A stretch of DNA of 61,405 bases from UBA1227 sp964539045 (lineage in GTDB: Bacteria > Bacillota > Clostridia > Oscillospirales > Acutalibacteraceae): NCBI GenBank assembly GCA_964539045.1, contig CAZIHW010000103.1, positions 1-61,405 on the forward strand, given 5' to 3'. The notes under the pieces were generated by a model. That model saw only the letters and a list, made by a program, of their open reading frames with translations. It made no database searches and had not been told where the DNA came from. The translations under genes and the position numbers were made by a program. Below are positions 1 through 8,572 of this stretch, one piece after another; the first letter of the stretch is position 1, and each line of letters begins with the position of its first letter.

Positions 1-1196
1 TAATTTGACGCCATCGAATAGTTGTAAGCGCCTGTTGAAAGCACGGCAAGTATATCGCCCGGAACCACGCTCTGCAGCGCTACGCCTTCTCCGAGAAGGT
101 CTCCGCTTTCACAGCACTTTCCGGCAACTGTAACAATGGAATCCTTCGGGGCATCAGCCTTGTTTGCACATATAAATTCATACTTTGACTGATAGAGTAT
201 GTAGCGGGGATTGTCTCCCATTCCTCCGTCAATCGACACATATGTGCGTATGTTCGGTATGTTCTTTACATTGCCTATCCTGTAGAGTGTAATACCCTCT
301 GAACCTACGATAGAGCGACCCGGCTCAATAATAATCTTCGGTAGCATAACGCCCTTTTGATTGCAAGCGGCCTTAACCGCATCCGCAACCTTAGTCATAT
401 ATTCACCGTAGGGCACAGGTCTGTCCTCAGATGTATATTTGATACCGAATCCGCCACCGAGGTTCAGCATCTCCATCTCGACACCTGTTTCAGCCTTAAC
501 GTCGGCCATAAAACCTATCATTACCTCTGCAGCCAGGACAAACGGGTCTATATCGAATATCTGTGAGCCTATGTGGCAATGTATACCCACTAAATTAACA
601 CATCTGAGTCTCACTGCTAACCTGGCGGCCTCAAGAGCCTCTCCTGTTTCAAGGGCAAATCCGAACTTTGAATCAATTTGGCCGGTTCTTATGAAACTGT
701 GTGTATGGGCGTCTATGCCCGGCTTGATACGGAGCATTACATTTGCTTTTTTGCGGCGGACCGCAGCCAGATAATCAATGTGTTCAAGCTCAGGTATGTT
801 GTCAACAACTATGGTTCCGACTCCCAGATCCAAAGCAAGTTCAAGCTCTTCTATGGTCTTGTTGTTTCCGTGGAAGAAAACGCGTTCCATAGGGAATCCG
901 GCTTTATTAGCGGTATAAAGTTCGCCACCGGAAACTACATCAATACCCATGTTCTCTTCCTTGGCTATTCTATACATTTGCAGGCATGAAAAGGCCTTGC
1001 TCGCATATAAAACCATGCCCTTACCGTTATAGTTGTCTTCAATAGACTTCACATAAGCGCGGCAATTGGCTCTGATTCCGTCCTCATCAAAAACATATAG
1101 AGGGGTACCGTATTTTTCTGCAAGAGTTGTGGTATCAACTCCTCCTATTGTGAGATGTCCTTTTTCATTGACATTCAGACTGTTTGAAACAAACAT
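1..1196 (-). CDS. lysA: Diaminopimelate decarboxylase (partial, cut by left edge)
   Basis: Makes L-lysine by decarboxylating meso-diaminopimelate, the last step of the lysine pathway, with PLP as cofactor. I read about 398 residues from the ATG at 1196; the C-terminal end lies beyond the window. The PLP-binding lysine is in VLYASKAF (about K67), and the fold type III landmarks HIGSQIF, GGGFG, EPGRS and CESGDLLGEG are all present. It starts 4 bases after the stop of ysxC, and its ribosome site (GGAAGTGA) lies in the end of ysxC, so the two are probably translated from one mRNA. Confidence 0.93.
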   Translation of the reverse strand, partial: MFVSNSLNVNEKGHLTIGGVDTTTLAEKYGTPLYVFDEDGIRANCRAYVKSIEDNYNGKGMVLYASKAFSCLQMYRIAKEENMGIDVVSGGELYTANKAGFPMERVFFHGNNKTIEELELALDLGVGTIVVDNIPELEHIDYLAAVRRKKANVMLRIKPGIDAHTHSFIRTGQIDSKFGFALETGEALEAARLAVRLRCVNLVGIHCHIGSQIFDIDPFVLAAEVMIGFMADVKAETGVEMEMLNLGGGFGIKYTSEDRPVPYGEYMTKVADAVKAACNQKGVMLPKIIIEPGRSIVGSEGITLYRIGNVKNIPNIRTYVSIDGGMGDNPRYILYQSKYEFICANKADAPKDSIVTVAGKCCESGDLLGEGVALQSVVPGDILAVLSTGAYNYSMASN

Positions 1197-1200
1197 TGTA

Positions 1201-1860
1201 TCACTTCCCGCTTTTCTTCACCTTTACAACCACTTTTTTAGGTGACTTCTTTACTTCTGATTTTTCTGCTTCTAAAACACCATCGGCAGCACAAATGATG
1301 CACCGTTTCAGATCATCTGCGCCGTCTCCCTTAACTGCACTGAACGGAATGATATCGAAGGGACCGAACGGAGTTATTATTTCCTTATGCATCTCGAGAC
1401 ATTCTGTATACTCTTTCTTATTCAGCTTATCTGCCTTTGTAAGAGCGACTACGAAATTCACTCCTGTTTGTTGCAGAAAATCGAGCATTTGCAAGTCATC
1501 GGCTGTAGGCTTATGCCTCATGTCTATAAGCTGTACGATAAGCCTTATATCCCTTCCCGAATTCAAATACTTCTCTATCATCTGTCCCCAGCGATTTCTT
1601 TCCTGGAACGAGTGCTTTGCATATCCGTAGCCCGGCAAATCGACAAGCCGTGCGGTATCCGCTTTGTAAAAGTTAATAGTTATGGTCTTGCCCGGCTGTG
1701 AGCTTACACGCGCCAGATTCTTTCTCTGGAGAATCTTATTTATAAGAGAAGATTTTCCGACATTTGAACGGCCGGAAAAAACTATTTCGGGCTGTGTGCA
1801 TTTCGGTAATTGAGAAAATGTTCCGGCGGACATTTCGTAAACTACATTGTTTAAGTTCAT
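1201..1860 (-). CDS. ysxC: Ribosome biogenesis GTPase YsxC/EngB
   Basis: Essential GTPase of the EngB/YihA family that helps late assembly of the 50S subunit. The 219-residue protein shows G1 GRSNVGKSS (residues 30-38), G3 DLPGYGYA, G4 TKAD and a G5 SAVKGDG motif. The C-terminus carries a Lys-rich tail of about 25 residues beyond the GTPase domain. Its ATG overlaps the lon stop codon (ATGA), the usual lon-ysxC arrangement in Bacillota, implying coupled translation. Confidence 0.95.
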   Translation of the reverse strand: MNLNNVVYEMSAGTFSQLPKCTQPEIVFSGRSNVGKSSLINKILQRKNLARVSSQPGKTITINFYKADTARLVDLPGYGYAKHSFQERNRWGQMIEKYLNSGRDIRLIVQLIDMRHKPTADDLQMLDFLQQTGVNFVVALTKADKLNKKEYTECLEMHKEIITPFGPFDIIPFSAVKGDGADDLKRCIICAADGVLEAEKSEVKKSPKKVVVKVKKSGK

Positions 1861-4184
1861 CTGAGCGCCCTCCGGAATACTTCATCCAGGCAGCTTACCG
1901 GAACAAATTCTATGTTCTTTTTAACTGCCTTATCAACATCATCGAGGTCAGCCTCATTTTCCTTTGGTATAATGACAGTCTTTATGCCGGCTTTGTATGC
2001 AGCCATACTCTTTTCCCTGAGACCGCCTATGGGCATAACCCTGCCCGTCAGAGATATCTCTCCGGTCATAGCAACCGTGCCTATAACCTTACGTCCTGTA
2101 AGAGCGGACAAAAGACTGGTAGCCATAGTCACACCGGCCGAGGGTCCGTCCTTTGGCACAGCGCCCTCCGGAACATGGATATGAACATCGGTTTTCTCAT
2201 AGAATTTTTCGTCTATACCAAACTTCTTCGCATTCATACGAACGTAGCTCACAGCGGCTCTGGCTGATTCTTTCATAACATCGCCGAGGGAACCCGTAAG
2301 TTCTATATTTCCTTTTCCGGCCATTGTAGCCGTTTCTACCTTGAGCATTTCTCCCCCGACTGAGGTCCATGCCAATCCGTTTACAACACCTATTTCGTCC
2401 TTGAGCTTCAGCTTCTCTTTAAACTTCGGAGAGCCCAACAGCTCCTGTAAATCGTTCGGAGTGACACGCATAGAGAAATTCTTGTCTGCCACAACCTTTA
2501 TAGCAATCTTTCTGCATATGTCGTTCATCTTTCTCTCAAGATTACGAACGCCGGCCTCTCTGGTATACGACTCGATTATCTCTTTTATGGCAGCATCGGT
2601 CAAAGACAGGTTTTCCTTAGTAAGTCCGTGCCTTTCAATAGCTTTGGGCAGAAGATGCTTCTTTGCAATATGAAACTTTTCTTCGGCTGTATAACTGTAA
2701 AGGTCTATTACTTCCATCCTGTCTAAAAGCGGCGTAGGTATGTTGTTTTTATCGTTAGCCGTCGTTATGAACAGAACTTCAGATAAATCAAACGGTATCT
2801 CAATATAGTGGTCGGTAAAAGCCTTATTTTGTTCAGCATCCAACACCTCAAGCATTGCAGAAGCGGGATCTCCCCTCATGTCAGATGCCATCTTATCTAT
2901 CTCATCAAAGAGAATGAGCGGATTTCGCGAGCCTGCTTCATTTACAGCTGCTATAACTCTGCCCGGCATAGAACCTATATAGGTCTTTCTATGTCCGCGT
3001 ATCTCCGCCTCGTCGTGCACGCCGCCCAGGGAAACACGTGCATAGTTTCTGCCCAGTGCTTTTGCCAAAGATTTTGCTATAGAAGTCTTACCTACACCCG
3101 GAGGTCCTGCAAGACAAATTATCTGTCCCGTTATATTCGGGGCAAGCTTTCTTACTGCGAGAAGTTCAACTATCCTGTCCTTTACGGAATCGAGTCCGTA
3201 ATGATCCGCATCAAGTACCCTCTTAGCCTTTTTGAGGTCCAGCTTATCCTTTGTGGTGATATCCCAGGGAAGAGCCAGGACCGTATCAAGATAATTTCTC
3301 AAAACTGTTGACTCGGAGGCAGCGGCGCCGCCCATCTTTTGCAGGCGATCTACATCCTTAAGGAGCTTATCCCTTGACTTTGAGCTTATATGCTCTATCG
3401 CATTTATTTTCTGCCTGTATGTGTCAGCCTCATCGGCGTCACTTCCGTCAAGCTCCTCAGACAACGCGCGAATTTGCTCCCTCAGATAGAATTCACGCTG
3501 ATTATCATTCGCAGCCTGCTCTACCTTCTCGGCAATCTTATTTTCTAGTTTTAAAACGCTTATCTCTGCGGACATGATCTCGCATAATTTTTCAAGCCTC
3601 GTTATCGGATGAATCTCATCGAGCACCTTTTGCTTCTCAGAAAACGGCAGAGATATAACTGAGGCAATGTAATCCGCTATAGCTCCGGGAGTATCATCGC
3701 TTATAACTCTAAGCATTATATCCGTAGCCATTTTTGGGGTAAATCTTGCATAATCGTCGAATATATCTCTTGCCTTCCTCACAAGGGCGGCTGCATATTC
3801 TTCACGGTTCTTCGCATAACCCTTTTCCGGCTTTTTAACAACATCTGCGTATAGGAAACTACCTCCGCTGTACCCTTTTTTTAATACAGCCCGGCAATCT
3901 CCCTCGACAATTACCCTTATGTTGCCGCTTTCAGGTATGGCGATAATCTGGCGTACCTTGGCAAGTACACCCATCTTATACAGGTCTTTATACGTAGGAT
4001 CCTCTATGGAAACATCTTTTTGCGCTGTAAGAAATACTTCCTTACCAAAATCCATGGCTGCCTTAACTGCAGCAATAGACTTTTCTCTTGCAGCATCAAA
4101 ATGCAACACCATTCCCGGAAAAACAACAAGCCCTCTCAGAGCCACGACCGGTATTGTCGTTAAATCCAATTCATTCTTATCCAT
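1857..4184 (-). CDS. lon: ATP-dependent Lon protease
   Basis: Cytoplasmic AAA+ serine protease that degrades misfolded and regulatory proteins. It has an N-terminal substrate-binding LON domain, Walker A GPPGVGKTS and Walker B LILFDEID, then the protease domain with catalytic Ser in PKDGPSAG and Lys in GGLREKSMAA. I chose the ATG at 4184 (775 residues) rather than the upstream in-frame start at 4229 because GGAG lies 6 bases before it and LDLTTIPVVALRG matches the usual Lon start. A hairpin with a U-run separates it from clpX, so lon may be expressed at a lower level than clpX. Confidence 0.96.
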   Translation of the reverse strand: MDKNELDLTTIPVVALRGLVVFPGMVLHFDAAREKSIAAVKAAMDFGKEVFLTAQKDVSIEDPTYKDLYKMGVLAKVRQIIAIPESGNIRVIVEGDCRAVLKKGYSGGSFLYADVVKKPEKGYAKNREEYAAALVRKARDIFDDYARFTPKMATDIMLRVISDDTPGAIADYIASVISLPFSEKQKVLDEIHPITRLEKLCEIMSAEISVLKLENKIAEKVEQAANDNQREFYLREQIRALSEELDGSDADEADTYRQKINAIEHISSKSRDKLLKDVDRLQKMGGAAASESTVLRNYLDTVLALPWDITTKDKLDLKKAKRVLDADHYGLDSVKDRIVELLAVRKLAPNITGQIICLAGPPGVGKTSIAKSLAKALGRNYARVSLGGVHDEAEIRGHRKTYIGSMPGRVIAAVNEAGSRNPLILFDEIDKMASDMRGDPASAMLEVLDAEQNKAFTDHYIEIPFDLSEVLFITTANDKNNIPTPLLDRMEVIDLYSYTAEEKFHIAKKHLLPKAIERHGLTKENLSLTDAAIKEIIESYTREAGVRNLERKMNDICRKIAIKVVADKNFSMRVTPNDLQELLGSPKFKEKLKLKDEIGVVNGLAWTSVGGEMLKVETATMAGKGNIELTGSLGDVMKESARAAVSYVRMNAKKFGIDEKFYEKTDVHIHVPEGAVPKDGPSAGVTMATSLLSALTGRKVIGTVAMTGEISLTGRVMPIGGLREKSMAAYKAGIKTVIIPKENEADLDDVDKAVKKNIEFVPVSCLDEVFRRALR

Positions 4185-4207
4185 AATCGTCTCCAAATAA
4201 AAACTAT

Positions 4208-4245
4208 TTAAAAAGAACTGCCTTCGCAAATGCTTCAGGCAGTTC
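4208..4245 (-). terminator. Hairpin terminator or attenuator between clpX and lon
   Basis: Reading the minus strand, GAACTGCCT pairs with AGGCAGTTC (9 bp) and is followed by TTTTT. There is little room for a separate lon promoter after it, so partial read-through seems likely. Confidence 0.75.
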
Positions 4246-4253
4246 CCTCAATC

Positions 4254-5570
4254 TTAACCTGCGTTGCTACGCTTTTTAGGCTTTGTTTCAGCCTTGGTTC
4301 CTTCTATATAAAGAGGTGGTTGTGCCTTTTTGTTTTCATTTCTTACAATCTTCGGCTCACACTTCTCTGTCACGGTTTTCTTCGTTATAATAACCTTCTC
4401 AAGCTTTGAATCTGACGGGCTTTGATACATAACCGGTTGAAGAATTCCTTCAATAACACCTCTAAGGCCACGGGCACCGGTCTTCTTGTCGAGCGTCTCC
4501 CGTGCGATCTCCTTCAGTGCATCTTCTTCAAACGAAAGTTCTACACCGTCCATCTTAAAGAGTTCCGTATATTGCTTTACAAGTGCATTTCGGGGCTCTG
4601 TAAGAATCTTCACCAGCGCTTCCTCATCAAGGTCAGAAAGAGCGGTTATTACAGGTATACGTCCCACTATCTCAGGTATAAGACCATACTTTACAAGATC
4701 CTGCGGTATAACCTTTGACATGGCCTCTGTAAGATCCATCTCTTTTTTTTCTTTTATCTCGGCGCCAAAGCCCATACTGCCCTGACCCATGCGCTTTTCA
4801 ACGATCTTTTCAATACCGTCGAAAGCACCGCCGCAAATAAAGAGAATATTTGACGTATCAACCTGTATAAACTCCTGTTGAGGATGCTTTCTTCCGCCTC
4901 CCGGAGGTACATTCGATACAGTTCCTTCGAGAATCTTTAAAAGGGCCTGCTGAACTCCCTCGCCGGATACGTCGCGTGTGATAGATGGATTTTCAGATTT
5001 TCTTCCTATCTTATCTATCTCATCGACATAAATAATACCGCGCTGCGCACGCTCAACATCAAAATCAGCAGCCTGAATCAAACGAAGGAGAATGTTCTCT
5101 ACATCTTCGCCTACATAACCTGCCTCAGTTAAGGTTGTAGCATCTGCTATAGCAAACGGAACATCCAATATCTTCGCAAGTGTCTGAGCCAGCATTGTCT
5201 TTCCGACACCGGTAGGTCCGAGCAGAAGTACATTGCTCTTTTGAAGCTCTACGTCAAGTTTATCTCCGTAGAAAATCCTCTTATAGTGATTGTATACTGC
5301 TACAGACAAAGCTATTTTTGCTTGTTCCTGTCCTATAACATATTCATCAAGCACAGCTTTTATTTCCTGCGGTTTAGGAAGAACCTTTCCTGCAACCGTG
5401 GCCTTGCCGCGCTTAATCTTACTTGGTCGAGCTTCTTCATTCAGCATATCGAAGCAAAGCTCGATGCATTCATCACAGATAAAGACGCCGGGACCTGCAA
5501 TCAGCTTTTCAACTTCATCTTGCGTTTTACCGCAGAAGGAGCAACATACCGGCATATTGTCTCTTGGCAT
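4254..5570 (-). CDS. clpX: ATP-dependent Clp protease ATP-binding subunit ClpX
   Basis: AAA+ unfoldase that feeds proteins into ClpP. The 438-residue protein has the N-terminal zinc-binding domain (Cys10, Cys13, Cys32, Cys35), Walker A GPTGVGKT near residue 118, Walker B IIYVDEIDK, and the ClpP-binding loop motif IGF-like GSMGFGAE around residue 270. The last 30 residues are basic and variable. It lies 13 bases downstream of clpP and shares its transcript. Confidence 0.97.
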   Translation of the reverse strand: MPRDNMPVCCSFCGKTQDEVEKLIAGPGVFICDECIELCFDMLNEEARPSKIKRGKATVAGKVLPKPQEIKAVLDEYVIGQEQAKIALSVAVYNHYKRIFYGDKLDVELQKSNVLLLGPTGVGKTMLAQTLAKILDVPFAIADATTLTEAGYVGEDVENILLRLIQAADFDVERAQRGIIYVDEIDKIGRKSENPSITRDVSGEGVQQALLKILEGTVSNVPPGGGRKHPQQEFIQVDTSNILFICGGAFDGIEKIVEKRMGQGSMGFGAEIKEKKEMDLTEAMSKVIPQDLVKYGLIPEIVGRIPVITALSDLDEEALVKILTEPRNALVKQYTELFKMDGVELSFEEDALKEIARETLDKKTGARGLRGVIEGILQPVMYQSPSDSKLEKVIITKKTVTEKCEPKIVRNENKKAQPPLYIEGTKAETKPKKRSNAG

Positions 5571-5583
5571 ATTCTACACCCCG

Positions 5584-6165
5584 TTATCTATTGGTAATAA
5601 CCTTATCAATGATACCATATTCAAGAGCCTCGGTAGCACTCATAAAATTGTCACGCTCAGTGTCGCGTGCTATCTCCTCAACAGTCTTTCCTGTGTTCTG
5701 AGCAAGAATTCTATTGAGATTTTCTTTTGTCTTCAATATATTTTCTGCAACTATCTGTATATCCGTTGCCTGGCCTTTTGCACCGCCCGACGGCTGGTGT
5801 ATCATAATCTCACTGTTGGGAAGTGCAAGTCGCTTTCCCTTTGCACCTGAGGAGAGAAGAAACGCTCCCATGCTGGCTGCGAGACCCATGCAGATTGTGG
5901 ACACATCGCACTTTATATATTGCATTGTATCGTAAATAGCAAAACCCGAAGTAACGGATCCGCCGGGGCTGTTAATATACAGGCTTATGTCCTTTTCGGC
6001 ATCCTGACTTTCAAGATAAAGCAGCTGAGCTACAACAAGACTGGCAGTCTGGTCGTTAACCTCATCTGACAATACGATAATTCTGTCTTCGAGCAAGCGT
6101 GAAAAAATATCAAACTGTCTTTCGCCCCTGTTTGTCTGTTCAATTACGTAAGGTACTAAACTCAT
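5584..6165 (-). CDS. clpP: ATP-dependent Clp protease proteolytic subunit ClpP
   Basis: Serine peptidase that forms the double-heptamer chamber of ClpXP. With the start at 6165 it has 193 residues and the catalytic triad falls at Ser98 (AASMGA), His123 (IHQPSGG) and Asp172 (ERDNF), the expected numbering. AGGAGG sits 6-7 bases upstream of this ATG, while the longer frame reading to 6201 runs back into a terminator-like hairpin, so 6165 is the start. Confidence 0.97.
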   Translation of the reverse strand: MSLVPYVIEQTNRGERQFDIFSRLLEDRIIVLSDEVNDQTASLVVAQLLYLESQDAEKDISLYINSPGGSVTSGFAIYDTMQYIKCDVSTICMGLAASMGAFLLSSGAKGKRLALPNSEIMIHQPSGGAKGQATDIQIVAENILKTKENLNRILAQNTGKTVEEIARDTERDNFMSATEALEYGIIDKVITNR

Positions 6166-6189
6166 GTGCGACCTCCTGTTTAAAATGAG

Positions 6190-6212
6190 GCGACGAGGCA
6201 AACCCTCGTCGC
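6190..6212 (-). terminator. Hairpin between tig and clpP
   Basis: On the minus strand GCGACGAGG pairs with CCTCGTCGC (9 bp, GC rich) and is followed by CTCATTTT. The U-run is weak and the hairpin ends about 12 bases from the clpP ribosome site, so it may be a partial terminator or an mRNA processing or stability element rather than a full stop. Confidence 0.6.
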
Positions 6213-6256
6213 TTTATTATTGGTAGAAAGAAGAAATATTAAACATCAAGTGTTAA

Positions 6257-7786
6257 TTATTCTTCAGCCTTTTTAGTTGTTTTCTTTGCAGCAGGCTTTT
6301 TCTCTGCCTTTGCATCGTCCTTCTTTGCTGTTGTCTTTTTAGCCGCAGTCTTCTTAGCAGCAGGCTTTGCCTCTGCCTTTGTATCGTCCTTCTTTGCAGT
6401 TGTCTTTTTAGCTGCAGCCTTCTTAGCAGCAGGCTTTGCCTCTGCCTTTGCATCGTCCTTCTTCGCAGCTGTCTTTTTAGCAGTAGACTTCTTAGCGGCA
6501 GGCTTTGCCTCTTTTATCTTAGCAGCTTCCTTTACAAGTTCGAGAGCCTTTTGAGCCTTCATATCCCTTGCAATATCCTCTGCCGGGAATGCATTGCGAA
6601 CAACATCCGCACCTACGCCGTAGGACTCAGCCATCTCAGTATAACGAGCTTCTACATCCTCGTCCTTTATTTCGATCTTCTCAAGCTCTGCTATCTTTTC
6701 GAGAGCAAGCTTGCACTTAACCTGTGTTACAGCACGTGGCTTGAACTGATCACGAATAGCATCAGCTGTCATGCCGGTGTAGGACATGTACATGTCAAGA
6801 TCCATGCCTGACTGCTGTATCTGATATCCGAACTCGTTTACGGCATCATCTATAGCGCGCTCGTACATAACCTCAGGGATCTCTCCCTCAACGAGGTCTG
6901 CAAGCTGTGTAAGCAAGCCCTGCTCAACATCCTGCTCAGCATGCTCTGCTTTGTGCTCTGCAAGATGCTTTTTGGTATCTTCTTTAAGCTCGGCAATTGT
7001 ATCGAACTCGGAAACATCCTTGGCAAACTCGTCATCAACCTCAGGAAGTTCCTTCTCCTTAACAGTGTGGAGTTTAATCTTAAATGTAGCATCCTTGCCT
7101 GCAAGGTGCTCTGCATTATATTCCTCGGGGAACTTAACTTTAATATCAAATTCCTCTCCTGCTTTGTGACCGATGATCTGATCCTCAAAGCCCGGAATGA
7201 ATGAACCCGAACCTATCTCAAGTTCGAACTCCTCTGCCTTTCCGCCTTCAAAAGCGCCTTCCTCTGTGAAGCCTTCAAAATCGATAGTTGTGATGTCGCC
7301 GTTCTTAACTTTGCGATCAACTTCTACGAGACGGGCCGATCTCTCAAGCATCTGCTTGATCTGTGCATCTACCTCTTCGTCGGTTACCTCAGTAGAGCAC
7401 TTTTCAACCTCAAGGCCCTTGTATTTTTCAATCTTAACTTCCGGCTTTACTGTAGCCTTAAACTTGAATGTAAGTCCGTCCTCACCGATCTCTGTGAAAT
7501 CAAGATCAAACGGAGAATCAACGAGTTCAAGATTTGCCTCTTTTACGGCAGCCTCGATAGTTTCAGGATAGATAATTTCAAAAGCATCGTTGTAGAATAC
7601 TTCTTTACCGTAATGCTTTTCAATCATTCCGCGGGTGGCCTTACCCTTACGGAATCCAGGTACTGCAATCTGCTTACGAACCTTGAGATATGCCTTGTTT
7701 ATGGCATCCTGCCAAGTTGCGGCATCTACTGCAACCTCAAGTTCATAGAGATTTGTTTCAACCTTCTGTGAAGATTTTAAACTCAT
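6257..7786 (-). CDS. tig: Trigger factor with long Lys/Ala-rich C-terminal tail
   Basis: Ribosome-associated folding chaperone. The first 425 residues are a normal trigger factor: ribosome-binding signature VPGFRKGKATRGMIEKHYG near residues 38-56, a PPIase (FKBP-like) domain around residues 150-245, then the helical C-domain. After this comes an 84-residue tail of AAKK, KDDAKAEAKPAAKK and TTAKK units, resembling histone H1 or bacterial H1-like tails. Three units of 23 residues (the last is shorter) repeat in the DNA with a 69-base period. GGGGGA precedes the ATG. It heads the tig-clpP-clpX-lon block. Confidence 0.95.
   Translation of the reverse strand: MSLKSSQKVETNLYELEVAVDAATWQDAINKAYLKVRKQIAVPGFRKGKATRGMIEKHYGKEVFYNDAFEIIYPETIEAAVKEANLELVDSPFDLDFTEIGEDGLTFKFKATVKPEVKIEKYKGLEVEKCSTEVTDEEVDAQIKQMLERSARLVEVDRKVKNGDITTIDFEGFTEEGAFEGGKAEEFELEIGSGSFIPGFEDQIIGHKAGEEFDIKVKFPEEYNAEHLAGKDATFKIKLHTVKEKELPEVDDEFAKDVSEFDTIAELKEDTKKHLAEHKAEHAEQDVEQGLLTQLADLVEGEIPEVMYERAIDDAVNEFGYQIQQSGMDLDMYMSYTGMTADAIRDQFKPRAVTQVKCKLALEKIAELEKIEIKDEDVEARYTEMAESYGVGADVVRNAFPAEDIARDMKAQKALELVKEAAKIKEAKPAAKKSTAKKTAAKKDDAKAEAKPAAKKAAAKKTTAKKDDTKAEAKPAAKKTAAKKTTAKKDDAKAEKKPAAKKTTKKAEE
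6260..6511 (-). repeat. 69-bp tandem repeats coding the trigger factor tail
   Basis: Inside tig. The segment CTGCCTTTG followed by CATCGTCC or TATCGTCC recurs at 6304, 6373 and 6442, a spacing of exactly 69 bases. Each unit codes for K-D-D-(A/T)-K-A-E-(A/K)-K-P-A-A-K-K plus an AAKKTTAK part. A partial unit of 17 residues lies at 6461-6511. Confidence 0.9.
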
Positions 7787-7829
7787 TTTTGAGTCCCCCT
7801 ATATATACTTCTTAAATAAAAATCAATTT

Positions 7830-7858
7830 ATTATAACAAATAGTTGATACGATTTCTA
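7830..7858 (-). promoter_or_regulatory. Promoter of tig
   Basis: On the minus strand an extended -10, TGTTATAAT (hexamer at 7830-7835), with only a weak -35 (TAGAAA at 7853-7858, 17-base spacer). It lies about 45 bases from the tig ATG. Confidence 0.65.
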
Positions 7859-7866
7859 CTGTTTTT

Positions 7867-8556
7867 TTATAAAGTAATCAGATGTGGTACAAAGTTAAGT
7901 GAATCCGCAGAAACAAGCGAAAATTTTATCCCCTCATAATCACCGTTAAAAGCATATGCAATAGACTGTCCGTGGAGATGTGCATAATAGCACCTGTCTA
8001 TCTGTTCCTCGATGAGAATATTCATTATGGGCTCACATATACGACCCCCGCTTATTGGCGGATAGTGCAAAAATACAACCGGAGTAAGGCCGGTAGCCTT
8101 TGCGGCGTCTATCGAAATTTTCAACCTTCCGCATTCTCTCATCAAGACCTTTTCGCTTTGCTCGCAGTCATCGTCAAAAAACCAGCCCCTTGTACCGCAC
8201 AGCGCCATTCCGTCCGCCTCATATGCATTGTTAAACAGGAATTCTATAGAATCAAAACCGTTTTCTTTTAAGAATGCATTCATCTTTGTGACGGTTCCCC
8301 ACCAAAAGTCGTGATTTCCCTTTCCAAGAAGTTTCTTACCGGGAAGAGAGTTTAAGAATTCAAAATCAGCCTTGGTGTCCTCGAGATTGAGTGCCCAAGA
8401 GACATCACCCGGAATGACAACAGTGTCTTCCGGGTTAACTATCTTTATCCAATTTTTTTCTAAACGGGACACATAATCCTGCCAGCCTCCGAATATATCC
8501 ATAGGCTTATCGGTTCCGAGTGACAGGTGAGTATCTCCGATTGCAAAAACAGCCAT
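7867..8556 (-). CDS. Calcineurin-like metallophosphoesterase
   Basis: A 229-residue cytoplasmic protein of the metallophosphatase superfamily. The metal-binding motifs are in order: D-x-H in IGDTHLS (residues 7-11), GDVSWA, GNHDFWW and HYPP, then AHLHGQS in place of the more common GHxH. The substrate is not evident from sequence. It lies 16 bases after thrC and upstream of tig's promoter, so it is probably co-transcribed with thrC. Confidence 0.85.
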   Translation of the reverse strand: MAVFAIGDTHLSLGTDKPMDIFGGWQDYVSRLEKNWIKIVNPEDTVVIPGDVSWALNLEDTKADFEFLNSLPGKKLLGKGNHDFWWGTVTKMNAFLKENGFDSIEFLFNNAYEADGMALCGTRGWFFDDDCEQSEKVLMRECGRLKISIDAAKATGLTPVVFLHYPPISGGRICEPIMNILIEEQIDRCYYAHLHGQSIAYAFNGDYEGIKFSLVSADSLNFVPHLITL

Positions 8557-8572
8557 TGGACAACCTCCGTTG

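Noticed and set aside
1857..4229. Longer Lon start at 4229
   Set aside because: Would add 15 residues across the clpX-lon hairpin side and has no ribosome site; the ATG at 4184 has GGAG.
6253..6453. Arg/Gln/Leu-rich 66-codon frame over the tig tail
   Set aside because: It is the other-frame reading of the tandem repeats coding the trigger factor tail.
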